A program made the position numbers and the translations under genes. Positions 55,995 through 63,834 of a stretch of 64,000 nucleotides of DNA are shown here, one piece after another. The notes beneath the pieces are model-generated. The model was not told the origin of the DNA. It did not search any database and worked only from the letters and a program-made list of their open reading frames with translations. Each line of letters begins with the position of its first letter. The stretch's first letter is position 1. Source of the stretch: Alphaproteobacteria bacterium (GTDB taxonomy: Bacteria > Pseudomonadota > Alphaproteobacteria > JANQMY01). The DNA lies in NCBI GenBank assembly GCA_028289425.1, contig JANQPL010000016.1, forward strand, positions 62,001-126,000. The letters run 5' to 3'.

Positions 55995-56963
55995 ATGTCC
56001 GAACCTCAAATTCTTGTTGCCGATATTGGGGGAACCCACGCGCGCTTTGCGCTTGCGCCTGAAGACGGCCGACCCGGCGAGCCGTCGGTGTGGCTCACCG
56101 CCATGTATGAAAGTTTGGGCGCGGCGCTTGCGGATTTTGTCTCGCGTCATCCCGGTGTTTCAATCACGGCAGCCGCCGTCTGCGCGGCCGGGCCTGTGAT
56201 CGACAATCAGATCCATATGACCAATTGTCCGTGGACGGTCAAACGGGACGAAATCGCGGATATTCTTGGGACGGAACAGGTCTTTCTGTTGAACGATTTT
56301 GCAGCCATTGCGGTGGCACTGCCCGGGGTGACCGGTGACGACCTGACGCCGTTGGGGGCGCCCGATGCCACTATGGGGCCGGGACCCAAAGTGGTGCTGG
56401 GGCCGGGCACCGGATTGGGCGTGGCGGCCCTGGTACCGGATGGCAAGGGCGGCTGGATCCCGGTCTCCGGCGAAGGCGGCCATGTGGACCTTGCGCCGGC
56501 AAGTAACCGCGAGATCTCCATCATCTACCAGCTTGCACAGGAATTCGGCCATGTATCGCCGGAACGGGTGGTGTCGGGCCCCGGGCTTGAGACGCTTTAT
56601 GCGGCGCTGTCGGCCCTTGATGGCCAAACACGCGATTCGCGCCCCAGCGCCGTCGACATTGTTGGCGCGGCGCGCCGCGGCACCGACCCGATGGCTCTGG
56701 AGGCGGTGCAGTTGTTCACCGGCTGGCTTGGGGCGCTTGCGGGCGATCTAGCCCTCACGTTTGGTGCCACCGGAGGGGTTTACATCGCGGGCGGCATTGT
56801 TCCTCAGTGGGGGGATCTTTTCGATGCTACTCTGTTCCGCCGCCGCTTCGAGCTCAAAGGCCGGTTCGATAAATATCTGGCGCCCATGCCCACATATCTC
56901 ATCACGGCCAAAGATGTGGCTCTGCGGGGGCTCGCGACGGTTGCCTTTCGTCGACAAAATTAG
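55995..56963 (+). CDS. glk: Glucokinase
   Basis: Phosphorylates glucose with ATP. The 322-residue protein belongs to the bacterial Glk family (not ROK). It shows VADIGGTHARFALAPEDG for phosphate binding, VFLLNDFAAIAVALPGV for the sugar site, VVLGPGTGLGVAALVPDG and GEGGHVDLAP. It is the last gene of the trehalose cluster. Glucose released by the GH15 enzyme would be recaptured here as glucose-6-phosphate. Confidence 0.95.
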   Translation: MSEPQILVADIGGTHARFALAPEDGRPGEPSVWLTAMYESLGAALADFVSRHPGVSITAAAVCAAGPVIDNQIHMTNCPWTVKRDEIADILGTEQVFLLNDFAAIAVALPGVTGDDLTPLGAPDATMGPGPKVVLGPGTGLGVAALVPDGKGGWIPVSGEGGHVDLAPASNREISIIYQLAQEFGHVSPERVVSGPGLETLYAALSALDGQTRDSRPSAVDIVGAARRGTDPMALEAVQLFTGWLGALAGDLALTFGATGGVYIAGGIVPQWGDLFDATLFRRRFELKGRFDKYLAPMPTYLITAKDVALRGLATVAFRRQN

Positions 56964-57365
56964 TCGCCCAATCGCTCACCAAATAGTTTTTTCTGTGGTT
57001 GGCAAAAGTAAGAACCCTCTAGCTTGTCATTTCCGATTTGAAATCGCGTAAAAAGTGACTTCTAGAGCTCAATTAACCATAGGTTTGGATTTTCCATTTG
57101 AAGACTTGAATTGCGATTATGTATTCCCAGCTAAGAGACCTACAAAGGTGCCTACGCACGCTGAAGTAGCTTGTCGTTTACTTTGTCAAGTTGGCAGGAC
57201 AGGTATTTGTGCAGGATTATCTGCATTGCTTGTCTCCAGTTTGCCTTCGGCTTACGCCAGAGGCGGATGACTGTTATGACAGTATAAACGATAACGTACG
57301 TATGTGGTGTGGACGTCGCCAAAATGGACATCGATGTCCCTAGTCGTTGAATGGGGAAGTAAAGC
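56964..57365. other. Non-coding, palindrome-rich leader upstream of the reverse transcriptase
   Basis: About 400 bp that is AT-richer than the neighbouring glk gene and has no credible protein gene. Small inverted repeats are frequent: CGATTT-G-AAATCG (57034-57046), TGCAG-GATTAT-CTGCA (57210-57225) inside a GACAGG/CTTGTC stem (57198-57234), ACTGT-TATG-ACAGT (57270-57283), ACGTACGT (57294-57301) and the 14-bp palindrome GGACATCGATGTCC (57326-57339). A weak promoter-like pair, TTGAAG and TGTATT spaced by 16 bases, lies near 57100-57125. Confidence 0.6.
57126..57365 (+). ncRNA. Candidate structured RNA preceding the reverse transcriptase
   Basis: A proposed transcript that would start shortly after the TGTATT element and run to the TTG start of the reverse transcriptase, about 240 bases. 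It would contain three well-formed stem-loops: 57198-57234, 57270-57283 and 57326-57339. Several solitary bacterial reverse transcriptases use an RNA encoded in this position as template or cofactor. No sequence match to a known RNA family was recognised; the boundaries and existence are inferred. Confidence 0.35.
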
Positions 57366-58919
57366 TTGAGCAAAGCCACTTGCGATTTTGCTTCCCCTAA
57401 CACCGATCCAGAGAATTCGATTGACTATTGGGAACCCTCCGTTCGGGACCTGAAGACCTATAGCCACTTCGACGCTGTCCTTCCAATTGATAAAATAAAG
57501 AAACTTGTTAGGGACCCGAAAGCTGTCTCACGACATTCATTCCGGCCCCTTCTTCAATTTGAAAAAAGATGGAGACGAGCACCAAAGAACGGCAAAGCAC
57601 GTCCCCCAAAAGTGAGGCCAATATCTTATGCGTGTCGAAAGGACGCTTACATATACAAGCATTATCGAGACTTATTGTCCCGACGATATGAAAGGAAATT
57701 GGCAGCTGCGAATTTGGGAGACGTAGTGCTGGCCTATCGCCGAATTCCGTCCGGAAAAACAGGTCGCTCAAACAAATCTAATATTCATTTCGCAAGAGAC
57801 GCGTTCGATGCGATTAATTCGGCCGGAAAATGTTGCGCGGTTGCAATTGACATCTCTGATTACTTCGGTTCGATCAATCACGAGAAGCTTAAGGGTTGTT
57901 GGGCTGAGCTAATTGGTCAAAGTCGGCTACCGCCAGACCATTATGCCGTATTTCGCTCCGTAACTCAGTATCGTTACGCAAATTTGGATGAGGTCCTTTT
58001 GGCACTAGGCTACTCGGAAATTGACAACTCCGGTGCGAAAAGATTCTCGATCCGTCCAAAAGAAATTCCGATTCAACTTTGCACGCCGGAGAACTATCGA
58101 ACTCATATCGTCGACCGAGGCTTGGTTCGCAAACATTCAAAGAGATCCGGTATTCCCCAAGGTACCCCAATATCCGACCTTCTGTCGAATTTGTTTCTAT
58201 TTGAGTTCGATCGAAAAATGCGCGACTACGCAAAAAATCGCAATGGTTATTATTTTCGGTATTCAGACGACATATTAATAATACTGCCCGGCGACGGTCG
58301 AGCCGGCAGTGGAGCGTTGCGAACAGTCTGTCGAGAGATACGCCTCGCGGGGGAAGAGCTGCAGATCAAACCAGAGAAAACGGACATCGTTTGTTTTCTG
58401 GGGAGAAGCGGTAGTCGCAGGTGCTACTCAATCGGACATTCGCGTGATCAGACTAGACGGGGTAGAAATTCACCAAACGAGGGGCTGTCGTACTTGGGGT
58501 TCAGATATGATGGAAAGCGCGTGTATTTACGGAACAGTACCATCACTAATCTGCGCGGAAAAATCGCTCGAGCATGCAAAGCGGCTGCTTTTCGCCACGT
58601 CCGGCGTCATCAAGAAAAGAACTTGGTTTGGTTGTTGGCGAACCGACCGTCAAACCAGCTTAAGCAAGAATTCATGAATGTTGAAGATTTCGATGAAGTG
58701 GTTAGCGAATCTCTGTTGAGTGGCGAAACGCCATTCAAGCACATGACATTTTGGAGCTACGTGAAAAGAGCCCGGAAGGTTTTTGGCGAGCGTGGCGGAC
58801 ACATGATGAAGCAGCTCGCAGGGATCGAAGACACTATTGAGACGACTTTTAAAAAGGAAATCCAAAAAAAGTATAAGAACGCAAAACGAAAGAAACACCG
58901 CACAACAGCGTTTAGGTGA
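57366..58919 (+). CDS. Solitary reverse transcriptase, likely defence-associated (UG/DRT-like)
   Basis: A 517-residue reverse transcriptase. Finger motifs include RPISYACRKDAYIYKHYRDL (84-103). Motif A is AVAIDISDYFGSI with Asp162, motif B is GIPQGTPISDLLSNLF (262-277), and motif C is YFRYSDDILIIL with Asp301/Asp302. Motif D is LQIKPEKTD, and motif E/thumb is LSYLGFRYDGKRVYLRNSTI. The C-terminal block TFWSYVKRARKVFG and a Lys/Arg-rich tail follow. No maturase, HNH, integrase or retron-type motif is seen. The start is a TTG with GGGGAAG upstream; no ATG is available before the core. The codons are AT-richer than its neighbours (many AGA, CGA, ATA), suggesting acquisition by transfer. The subgroup cannot be fixed by eye. 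Confidence 0.88.
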   Translation: MSKATCDFASPNTDPENSIDYWEPSVRDLKTYSHFDAVLPIDKIKKLVRDPKAVSRHSFRPLLQFEKRWRRAPKNGKARPPKVRPISYACRKDAYIYKHYRDLLSRRYERKLAAANLGDVVLAYRRIPSGKTGRSNKSNIHFARDAFDAINSAGKCCAVAIDISDYFGSINHEKLKGCWAELIGQSRLPPDHYAVFRSVTQYRYANLDEVLLALGYSEIDNSGAKRFSIRPKEIPIQLCTPENYRTHIVDRGLVRKHSKRSGIPQGTPISDLLSNLFLFEFDRKMRDYAKNRNGYYFRYSDDILIILPGDGRAGSGALRTVCREIRLAGEELQIKPEKTDIVCFLGRSGSRRCYSIGHSRDQTRRGRNSPNEGLSYLGFRYDGKRVYLRNSTITNLRGKIARACKAAAFRHVRRHQEKNLVWLLANRPSNQLKQEFMNVEDFDEVVSESLLSGETPFKHMTFWSYVKRARKVFGERGGHMMKQLAGIEDTIETTFKKEIQKKYKNAKRKKHRTTAFR

Positions 58920-59015
58920 TTTCCAGATTCTCTAGAATATCGTTGCATCAAAGAAATAGTCTATGCGTCCACTGACGATTTTGTTTGATGTGACGAACTG
59001 AGGTGCCGATAGTTG

Positions 59016-59423
59016 CTAGAAGAAGTCTTCCGGCTCGAATTCGTCGAAGCTTGGGGGCTGGTCTGTAATCTCGTGCCACGGCGCTTTGGAACCCGCAAAG
59101 ATCTGAACCTGCGGGGCGATCCCCGGGTCGTCGTCGAAAGTGCCGGCGGGTATGCACACATAGTCGTCGTCCGCGTCCGACACCGGAAGGTTGGCACCGC
59201 AGATCTTGCAGAAGGCGCGAAAATTACCGGGCGACGATTCATACCGCGTGATCTCAGCGTCCCCCCTCGTCCATCGAAATTGGCCGCGTTTAATGTGAGC
59301 AAACGTGCCGTAGGATGATCCGCTTGCTTTCCGGCACATAGAGCAATGGCACAGATTCATAATTTCCGGCGCTTGCGCTAACTCAAAGGCGACCGCGCCG
59401 CATAGGCAACTTCCTCTAATCAT
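59016..59423 (-). CDS. GFA family (glutathione-dependent formaldehyde-activating enzyme-like) protein
   Basis: A 135-residue zinc protein of the GFA/CENP-V fold. The metal-binding cysteines are in GSCLCGAVAFEL, NLCHCSMCRKASGSSYGTFA and FRAFCKICGANLPV. The ATG at 59423 has AGAGG eight bases upstream. Despite the family name, most members have no proven formaldehyde activity. It lies on the opposite strand to the reverse transcriptase and marks the return to GC-rich chromosomal sequence. Confidence 0.88.
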   Translation of the reverse strand: MIRGSCLCGAVAFELAQAPEIMNLCHCSMCRKASGSSYGTFAHIKRGQFRWTRGDAEITRYESSPGNFRAFCKICGANLPVSDADDDYVCIPAGTFDDDPGIAPQVQIFAGSKAPWHEITDQPPSFDEFEPEDFF

Positions 59424-59451
59424 CCCAACGCCTCTCTCAGAAGCCACACAT

Positions 59452-60714
59452 TTATTTGATCGGTTCTACAATGGGTGCCGGTTCCGAAATGATCTCCGGT
59501 TCGATGATCGGCTCGGTCATCGGGGCGGCCTCGGCTTCAAGAGCTGGCGCAGCTTCTATGACCGTGTTGGGAGTGACCGCAACTTGCTCCGGCGCGATGT
59601 GGTAAATCGCGTAAGGGCCGCGCTCGCGCATGGTCGCTTCGTCGGCGGGCTGGGCGAATTGGTCAATCAAATCGGTCAAGCGGCTGTCTGTAAACCAAAT
59701 GGCGCCGGAGGTATCGACGGTCACGCTATCTGCCCAATCCACGTTTGGATCAGCGGTCAGTGTGCTGAGCGTTCCGTCAGGGGCTAAGGCGGCAAGTCCG
59801 CCATTTTCCACATCGGTCAAGATCACCGTGTTGTCCGGCAGCAACTCAATGCCGTCACTCAACGGTTTGTTGCCGATAAATTCAATCTGCACGTCTAAAT
59901 CCGCATCCGTAAGGCTCGCATCGAGAAGTGCTGCGGTGGGGATGCGATAGACGCTGTCATGTGACATGGTGGCGTAATAAAGCCACGCCCCGTCCTGGGT
60001 CAACGCAATGCCGTCAACGCCTACAACGAAAGTGAGCAGACCGAAGGCCAGCCGGTACCAATCTCCATTGGTTTTGCGCATGACCCAGTCCTGTGCACTA
60101 ACCGAGGGATGTCCCCTGAGCACTGTTCGTGCCGATTGGCTATCCACATCGAACACAATCAGATTGGCTTCCGTGAATTTGAATAGACCAGTATCCGCCA
60201 GGAAGACCGTCTTGCCGTTGGGGGACACGCGCATGTCCTGGGCAAAACCGGCCTCGCCGTCGGCAAATTTGTGCTCGATGAGCAATTCGCCACTGTCCCG
60301 GTCAATCGCCAGCAATTCGGTGCGGCGCCCGTCCAAGGCGCCGGGCTTGATCACCCAGAGCCGCCCCTGACCGTCGGCCGTAATGCCCATGGCGCCATGG
60401 AATTTGACCTGCATCTCTTTGTCGGGGAACGGCACGCCTTTGCCGTCTACCCATTCGAACACGGTTGCATCTACGAATCTCTCGGGCCGGTGCAGCATAT
60501 GATAGGTGTAGAAAATCCTTCCGTCGGGTGATGCTGCCACCATGCCGGGCGGGAAGGGCAATTGAATGGGCGCGCTGATGCGGTCGTCCGGCACGGTCGG
60601 TGCTGTGCTCACATTGGGATATGGCTCACCGCCGCCATACATTAGCTTGAGGACAAGATAAGTACCTCCGACTAGCGCCACCAAAAGCACCAATGTGCGG
60701 CCGATCCATTTCAT
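59452..60714 (-). CDS. Membrane-anchored beta-propeller of the major royal jelly (yellow) family
   Basis: A 420-residue protein with an N-terminal anchor (IGRTLVLLVALVGGTYLVLK) and an outside beta-propeller. MRJP-type blocks are MGITADGQGRLWVIKPGALD, GVDGIALTQDGAWLYYATMS, SVYRIPTAALLD and NVDWADSVTVDTSGAIWFTD. The C-terminal 50 residues are a Pro/Glu/Ile repeat-like tail (EPIIEPEIISEPAPIVEPIK). Bacterial members are uncharacterised or act as lactonase-like enzymes. SMP-30-type propellers are a less likely alternative. Confidence 0.78.
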   Translation of the reverse strand: MKWIGRTLVLLVALVGGTYLVLKLMYGGGEPYPNVSTAPTVPDDRISAPIQLPFPPGMVAASPDGRIFYTYHMLHRPERFVDATVFEWVDGKGVPFPDKEMQVKFHGAMGITADGQGRLWVIKPGALDGRRTELLAIDRDSGELLIEHKFADGEAGFAQDMRVSPNGKTVFLADTGLFKFTEANLIVFDVDSQSARTVLRGHPSVSAQDWVMRKTNGDWYRLAFGLLTFVVGVDGIALTQDGAWLYYATMSHDSVYRIPTAALLDASLTDADLDVQIEFIGNKPLSDGIELLPDNTVILTDVENGGLAALAPDGTLSTLTADPNVDWADSVTVDTSGAIWFTDSRLTDLIDQFAQPADEATMRERGPYAIYHIAPEQVAVTPNTVIEAAPALEAEAAPMTEPIIEPEIISEPAPIVEPIK

Positions 60715-60841
60715 GTGTGTCCCCCAACAAGCTACTCTTACCGGTAAATGCCCGATCCAAGCAGACTATGCCTGCCGAGGAAAAGTGCTGCAATCAAAGA
60801 TAGGTGAGGGATTATGCCTGTGATGGGGCATCCCATTTGTG

Positions 60842-62593
60842 TTAGTCGCCGAGCGCTACGCCTTCCCGGCGGGGGTCGGCGCCACCGTCAAGCGTGCCGT
60901 CCGGCAGGATGCGAATGCCGTGCAATCCACTGTTCAGAGGGCGGACTTTCACCTCATGGCCTAAGCGTTCAAGTTCCGGCGCAAGATCCACCAGGGTGGA
61001 CCCTTCTTCCAGTTCCAACAAGCCGTTGCGGTTCACGTGATGGGGGAGGGAAACGGCAGACTGCATATCAAGTTGCCAATCCATCAGCCCCACCAGTGTG
61101 TTGGCCACATAGGCGATGATACGGCTGCCGCCGGGGGAGCCCACAAGCGCGTAGAGCTTTCCCTCATCATCGAAGATGAGGGTAGGCGACATGGAACTGC
61201 GGGGGCGCTTGCCGCCATCGGGCGCATTTGCCACTTGCCTGCCATCGATCACCGGCTGCCGTGAAAAGTCCGTTAGCTGATTGTTGAGGATGAACCCGCC
61301 GGCGATCAAATTGCTGCCGAACACAAACTCCACCGTCGTGGTCATGGACACTGCATTGCCGTCCCCGTCCACAACACTGAAATGGCTGGTGGATGGCGCT
61401 TCGCGGGAAATCTGTGGGCTAAGATTGGTGTCTTTCTTAAGCGGCGTGCCCGGCTTGGCAATACCCATGGACCGGCGCGTGTCGATCAGTCGAGCCCGCT
61501 CCGCCAGATAGGTTTTGTCCAGCAGGGCATCGAGCGGAATGTCCACAAAGTCGCTGTCCGCCAGATACATGGCACGATCCGCGTAGGCGAGGCGGGAGGC
61601 CTCCGATACCAAATGCACGGCTTCAGTGGACGAAGGCTTCAGCGATGCCATATCAAACCCTTCCAGAAGCGATAGGATTTGCATCACCGTCGTGCCGCCG
61701 GACGACGGTGGCGGCATGCCGCACACCGTCCAGGTGCGATAGGGCCTGCAGATCGCCTCGCGGATCTTGGGCTGATATGCCGCCAAATCCGCCAGCGTCA
61801 TGGCGCCGGGATTGATCGGGGCGTTTTGCACCGCCTGGATAATCTGGTCGGCGATGACGCCCTTGTAAAACCCCTCAGGCCCCTGGGCCGCGATGATCCG
61901 TAATGACGATGCGAGTTCCGGATTCTTCAGCAAATGTCCTGCCGGAAGCGGCGTCCCACCGGCGTCGAAGTATAACGCCTGTCCGGCCGGGCTTTCATTG
62001 AAGGCCGGCGTCAGCGTGATCATCCGATGAAGCCGCGGCGATACTTCAAATCCGTTTTCGGACAGAAGGATCGCCGGCTCAAAAAGTTCCGCCCAAGGCA
62101 AACGCCCATGCTCCTGATGGGCCTGCCACAACATGGCGATGGCGCCGGGCACCCCGACCGATCGGCCACTTTTGACGGCGGTCAGAAAATCAAAAGGTTG
62201 GCCGTTGTCGTCCAGAAACAGTTCCGGCGTTGCCGCCGCCGGTGCCGTTTCCCGCCCGTCATAGGCAATCACTTTTTCCGTCTTGGGCGACCAATGCATG
62301 AGGAACGCGCCGCCGCCAATGCCGGACGATTGTGGTTCCACCAGGGTCAGGACGGCTTGGATCGCAATGGCGGCATCTACCGCCGACCCGCCCTTTTTGA
62401 GGATGTCGATGCCGGCTTGGCTTGCCAACGGATTGGCGGAACTGACCATTTGCGGCCCGTCGCCTTTCGGGGCGGCCGACGCCCCCTGAAACGGAACCCA
62501 ATCTGGAATACCGCGGCCGTTGCTGCAGGCGGTAATGGCAAAAGCAATGAGCAGCGCCGCCAAAAGCCGAATCGAACTGTTGAGTTTGGTCAT
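60842..62593 (-). CDS. ggt: Gamma-glutamyltransferase, lipoprotein form
   Basis: A 583-residue N-terminal nucleophile hydrolase that cleaves glutathione and other gamma-glutamyl compounds in the periplasm. The lipobox ITAC places the lipidated Cys at residue 23. Autocleavage should occur before the catalytic Thr in APSTSHFSVVDGDGNAVSMT. Other motifs are EPQSSGIGGGAFLMHW, GMPPPSSGGTTVMQIL and RPRSSMSPTLIF. The ATG at 62593 is chosen because the signal peptide starts there; the frame is open further upstream, into the divergent P1 peptidase gene. Confidence 0.93.
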   Translation of the reverse strand: MTKLNSSIRLLAALLIAFAITACSNGRGIPDWVPFQGASAAPKGDGPQMVSSANPLASQAGIDILKKGGSAVDAAIAIQAVLTLVEPQSSGIGGGAFLMHWSPKTEKVIAYDGRETAPAAATPELFLDDNGQPFDFLTAVKSGRSVGVPGAIAMLWQAHQEHGRLPWAELFEPAILLSENGFEVSPRLHRMITLTPAFNESPAGQALYFDAGGTPLPAGHLLKNPELASSLRIIAAQGPEGFYKGVIADQIIQAVQNAPINPGAMTLADLAAYQPKIREAICRPYRTWTVCGMPPPSSGGTTVMQILSLLEGFDMASLKPSSTEAVHLVSEASRLAYADRAMYLADSDFVDIPLDALLDKTYLAERARLIDTRRSMGIAKPGTPLKKDTNLSPQISREAPSTSHFSVVDGDGNAVSMTTTVEFVFGSNLIAGGFILNNQLTDFSRQPVIDGRQVANAPDGGKRPRSSMSPTLIFDDEGKLYALVGSPGGSRIIAYVANTLVGLMDWQLDMQSAVSLPHHVNRNGLLELEEGSTLVDLAPELERLGHEVKVRPLNSGLHGIRILPDGTLDGGADPRREGVALGD

Positions 62594-62648
62594 GAGTGTT
62601 TTTTCCGCCTGAGTTGACCGGGGCCTGCGCCCTGCCTTATATGCGCCC

Positions 62649-63668
62649 ATGTTTGACGTAGGACCGCGCAACCTTATCACCGATGTGAATGGGATAAAGG
62701 TGGGCCATGCGCAAGACGCAAATGCGCTCACTGGCACCACCGTTCTTGCATCGGCCGGGCGCCTGGTCGCGGCTGTGGATGTGCGCGGCGGCGGGCCCGG
62801 CACACGGGAGACCGATGCGCTCGACGCCAGCAATCTGGTGGACGCGCTGGATGCAATCGTGCTGTCGGGCGGCTCATCCTATGGCCTTGCCGCTGCGTCA
62901 GGCGTGGCGGCCAAGCTGGGGGCTCAGGGGCAAGGCTATCAAATTCCCGGCGCACCGCTTGTGTCGCCCATCGTGCCGGCGGCAATTTTGTTTGACCTTT
63001 CTAACGGCGGAAACAAGGAGTGGGGCGAAGATCCGCCCTATGACCGGCTTGGGCGCGAGGCGTTCGACGCCTTGGCGGTCGACTTCCCTCTGGGCAATGT
63101 GGGCGCCGGATTGGGGGCCAAGGCCGGCGCCTATAAAGGGGGTGTCGGCAGCGCCTCCGCCGTCAATGACGCGGGCGTTCAGGTTGGCGCTTTGGTTGCG
63201 GTCAATCCGTTCGGCTCCCCGGTGATGCCCGGCTGTTCGGCGTTTTGGGCTTGGCCGTTTGAGCGGGATAAGGAATTCGGCGGCGCCCGCCCGCCGGCCG
63301 ATTATGACCCGGTGCAGTCGGGACTGCCCCAAGACACAAAGGCAGGGCCCATTCCCGGCGCGAACACCACCATCGGTATTGTTGCCACCAATGTGGCGCT
63401 GTCGCCGGCACAGATGAAACGGGTCGCCATGATGGCGCAGGACGGCTATGCCCGCGCCATTCGGCCGATCCACACCATGGGCGACGGTGATGTTGTGTTT
63501 TCGGTGACCACTGGCGAGTTGGTGCCCGATGACTCCCAACCGGGCATCGTCTCCCTTGTCGGATCGGTGGCGGCTGATTGCATGGCCCGCGCGATTGCAC
63601 GCGGCGTCTATGCGGCGGAAAGCATCGGTGCGATGAAAAGCTACCGCGATGTTTTTGGTGTTTCGTGA
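62649..63668 (+). CDS. P1 family peptidase (DmpA/L-aminopeptidase-like)
   Basis: A 339-residue N-terminal nucleophile hydrolase of family S58. The N-terminal part shows GPRNLITDVNGIKVGHAQDA and AVDVRGGGPGTRETDALDAS. The self-cleavage and nucleophile region is PGANTTIGIVATNVALSPAQ. The end contains FSVTTGELVPD. Family members release N-terminal residues or cleave beta-peptides. It is transcribed divergently from ggt across 55 bp, and both products act on small peptides, so joint control is possible. Confidence 0.9.
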   Translation: MFDVGPRNLITDVNGIKVGHAQDANALTGTTVLASAGRLVAAVDVRGGGPGTRETDALDASNLVDALDAIVLSGGSSYGLAAASGVAAKLGAQGQGYQIPGAPLVSPIVPAAILFDLSNGGNKEWGEDPPYDRLGREAFDALAVDFPLGNVGAGLGAKAGAYKGGVGSASAVNDAGVQVGALVAVNPFGSPVMPGCSAFWAWPFERDKEFGGARPPADYDPVQSGLPQDTKAGPIPGANTTIGIVATNVALSPAQMKRVAMMAQDGYARAIRPIHTMGDGDVVFSVTTGELVPDDSQPGIVSLVGSVAADCMARAIARGVYAAESIGAMKSYRDVFGVS

Positions 63669-63705
63669 AAACCGCGTTGCCGATTAGAGACCGTCAACTA
63701 CTTTG

Positions 63706-63811
63706 CCGCTCATCCCGGTCGCGCATGAAATGCGCGCACCGGGATCTCGCCGTATGACAGAGTGAGGTCCCGGATCTGCGCGACCTTCGGCCGCTAGTTC
63801 GGGACGAGCGG
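63706..63811. repeat. Palindromic repeat element with imperfect 12-bp terminal inverted repeats
   Basis: The ends CCGCTCATCCCG and CGGGACGAGCGG are inverted repeats with one mismatch. Inside, CCCGGTCGCGCAT and ATGCGCGCACCGGG form a strong hairpin with one bulge, and a second half around TCCCGG...TTCG...CGGGA forms another. The layout matches the REP/BIME-like palindromic units that are scattered in many alphaproteobacterial genomes. It also could act as a terminator for the P1 peptidase and the convergent transporter gene. Confidence 0.7.
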
Positions 63812-63834
63812 ATTACTCATCACTATATCTTCAA

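Noticed and set aside
57055-57270. Possible 71-codon protein gene in the leader before the reverse transcriptase
   Set aside because: There is no ribosome site, no recognisable domain, and the frame runs through the stem-loops. It is kept only as a possibility if the RNA is copied into DNA and expressed.
57366-58919. Retron, group II intron or diversity-generating retroelement as explanation for the reverse transcriptase
   Set aside because: The retron NAxxH and VTG motifs, a maturase or HNH domain, an intron domain V-like hairpin downstream, and a template/variable repeat pair were all looked for and not seen.
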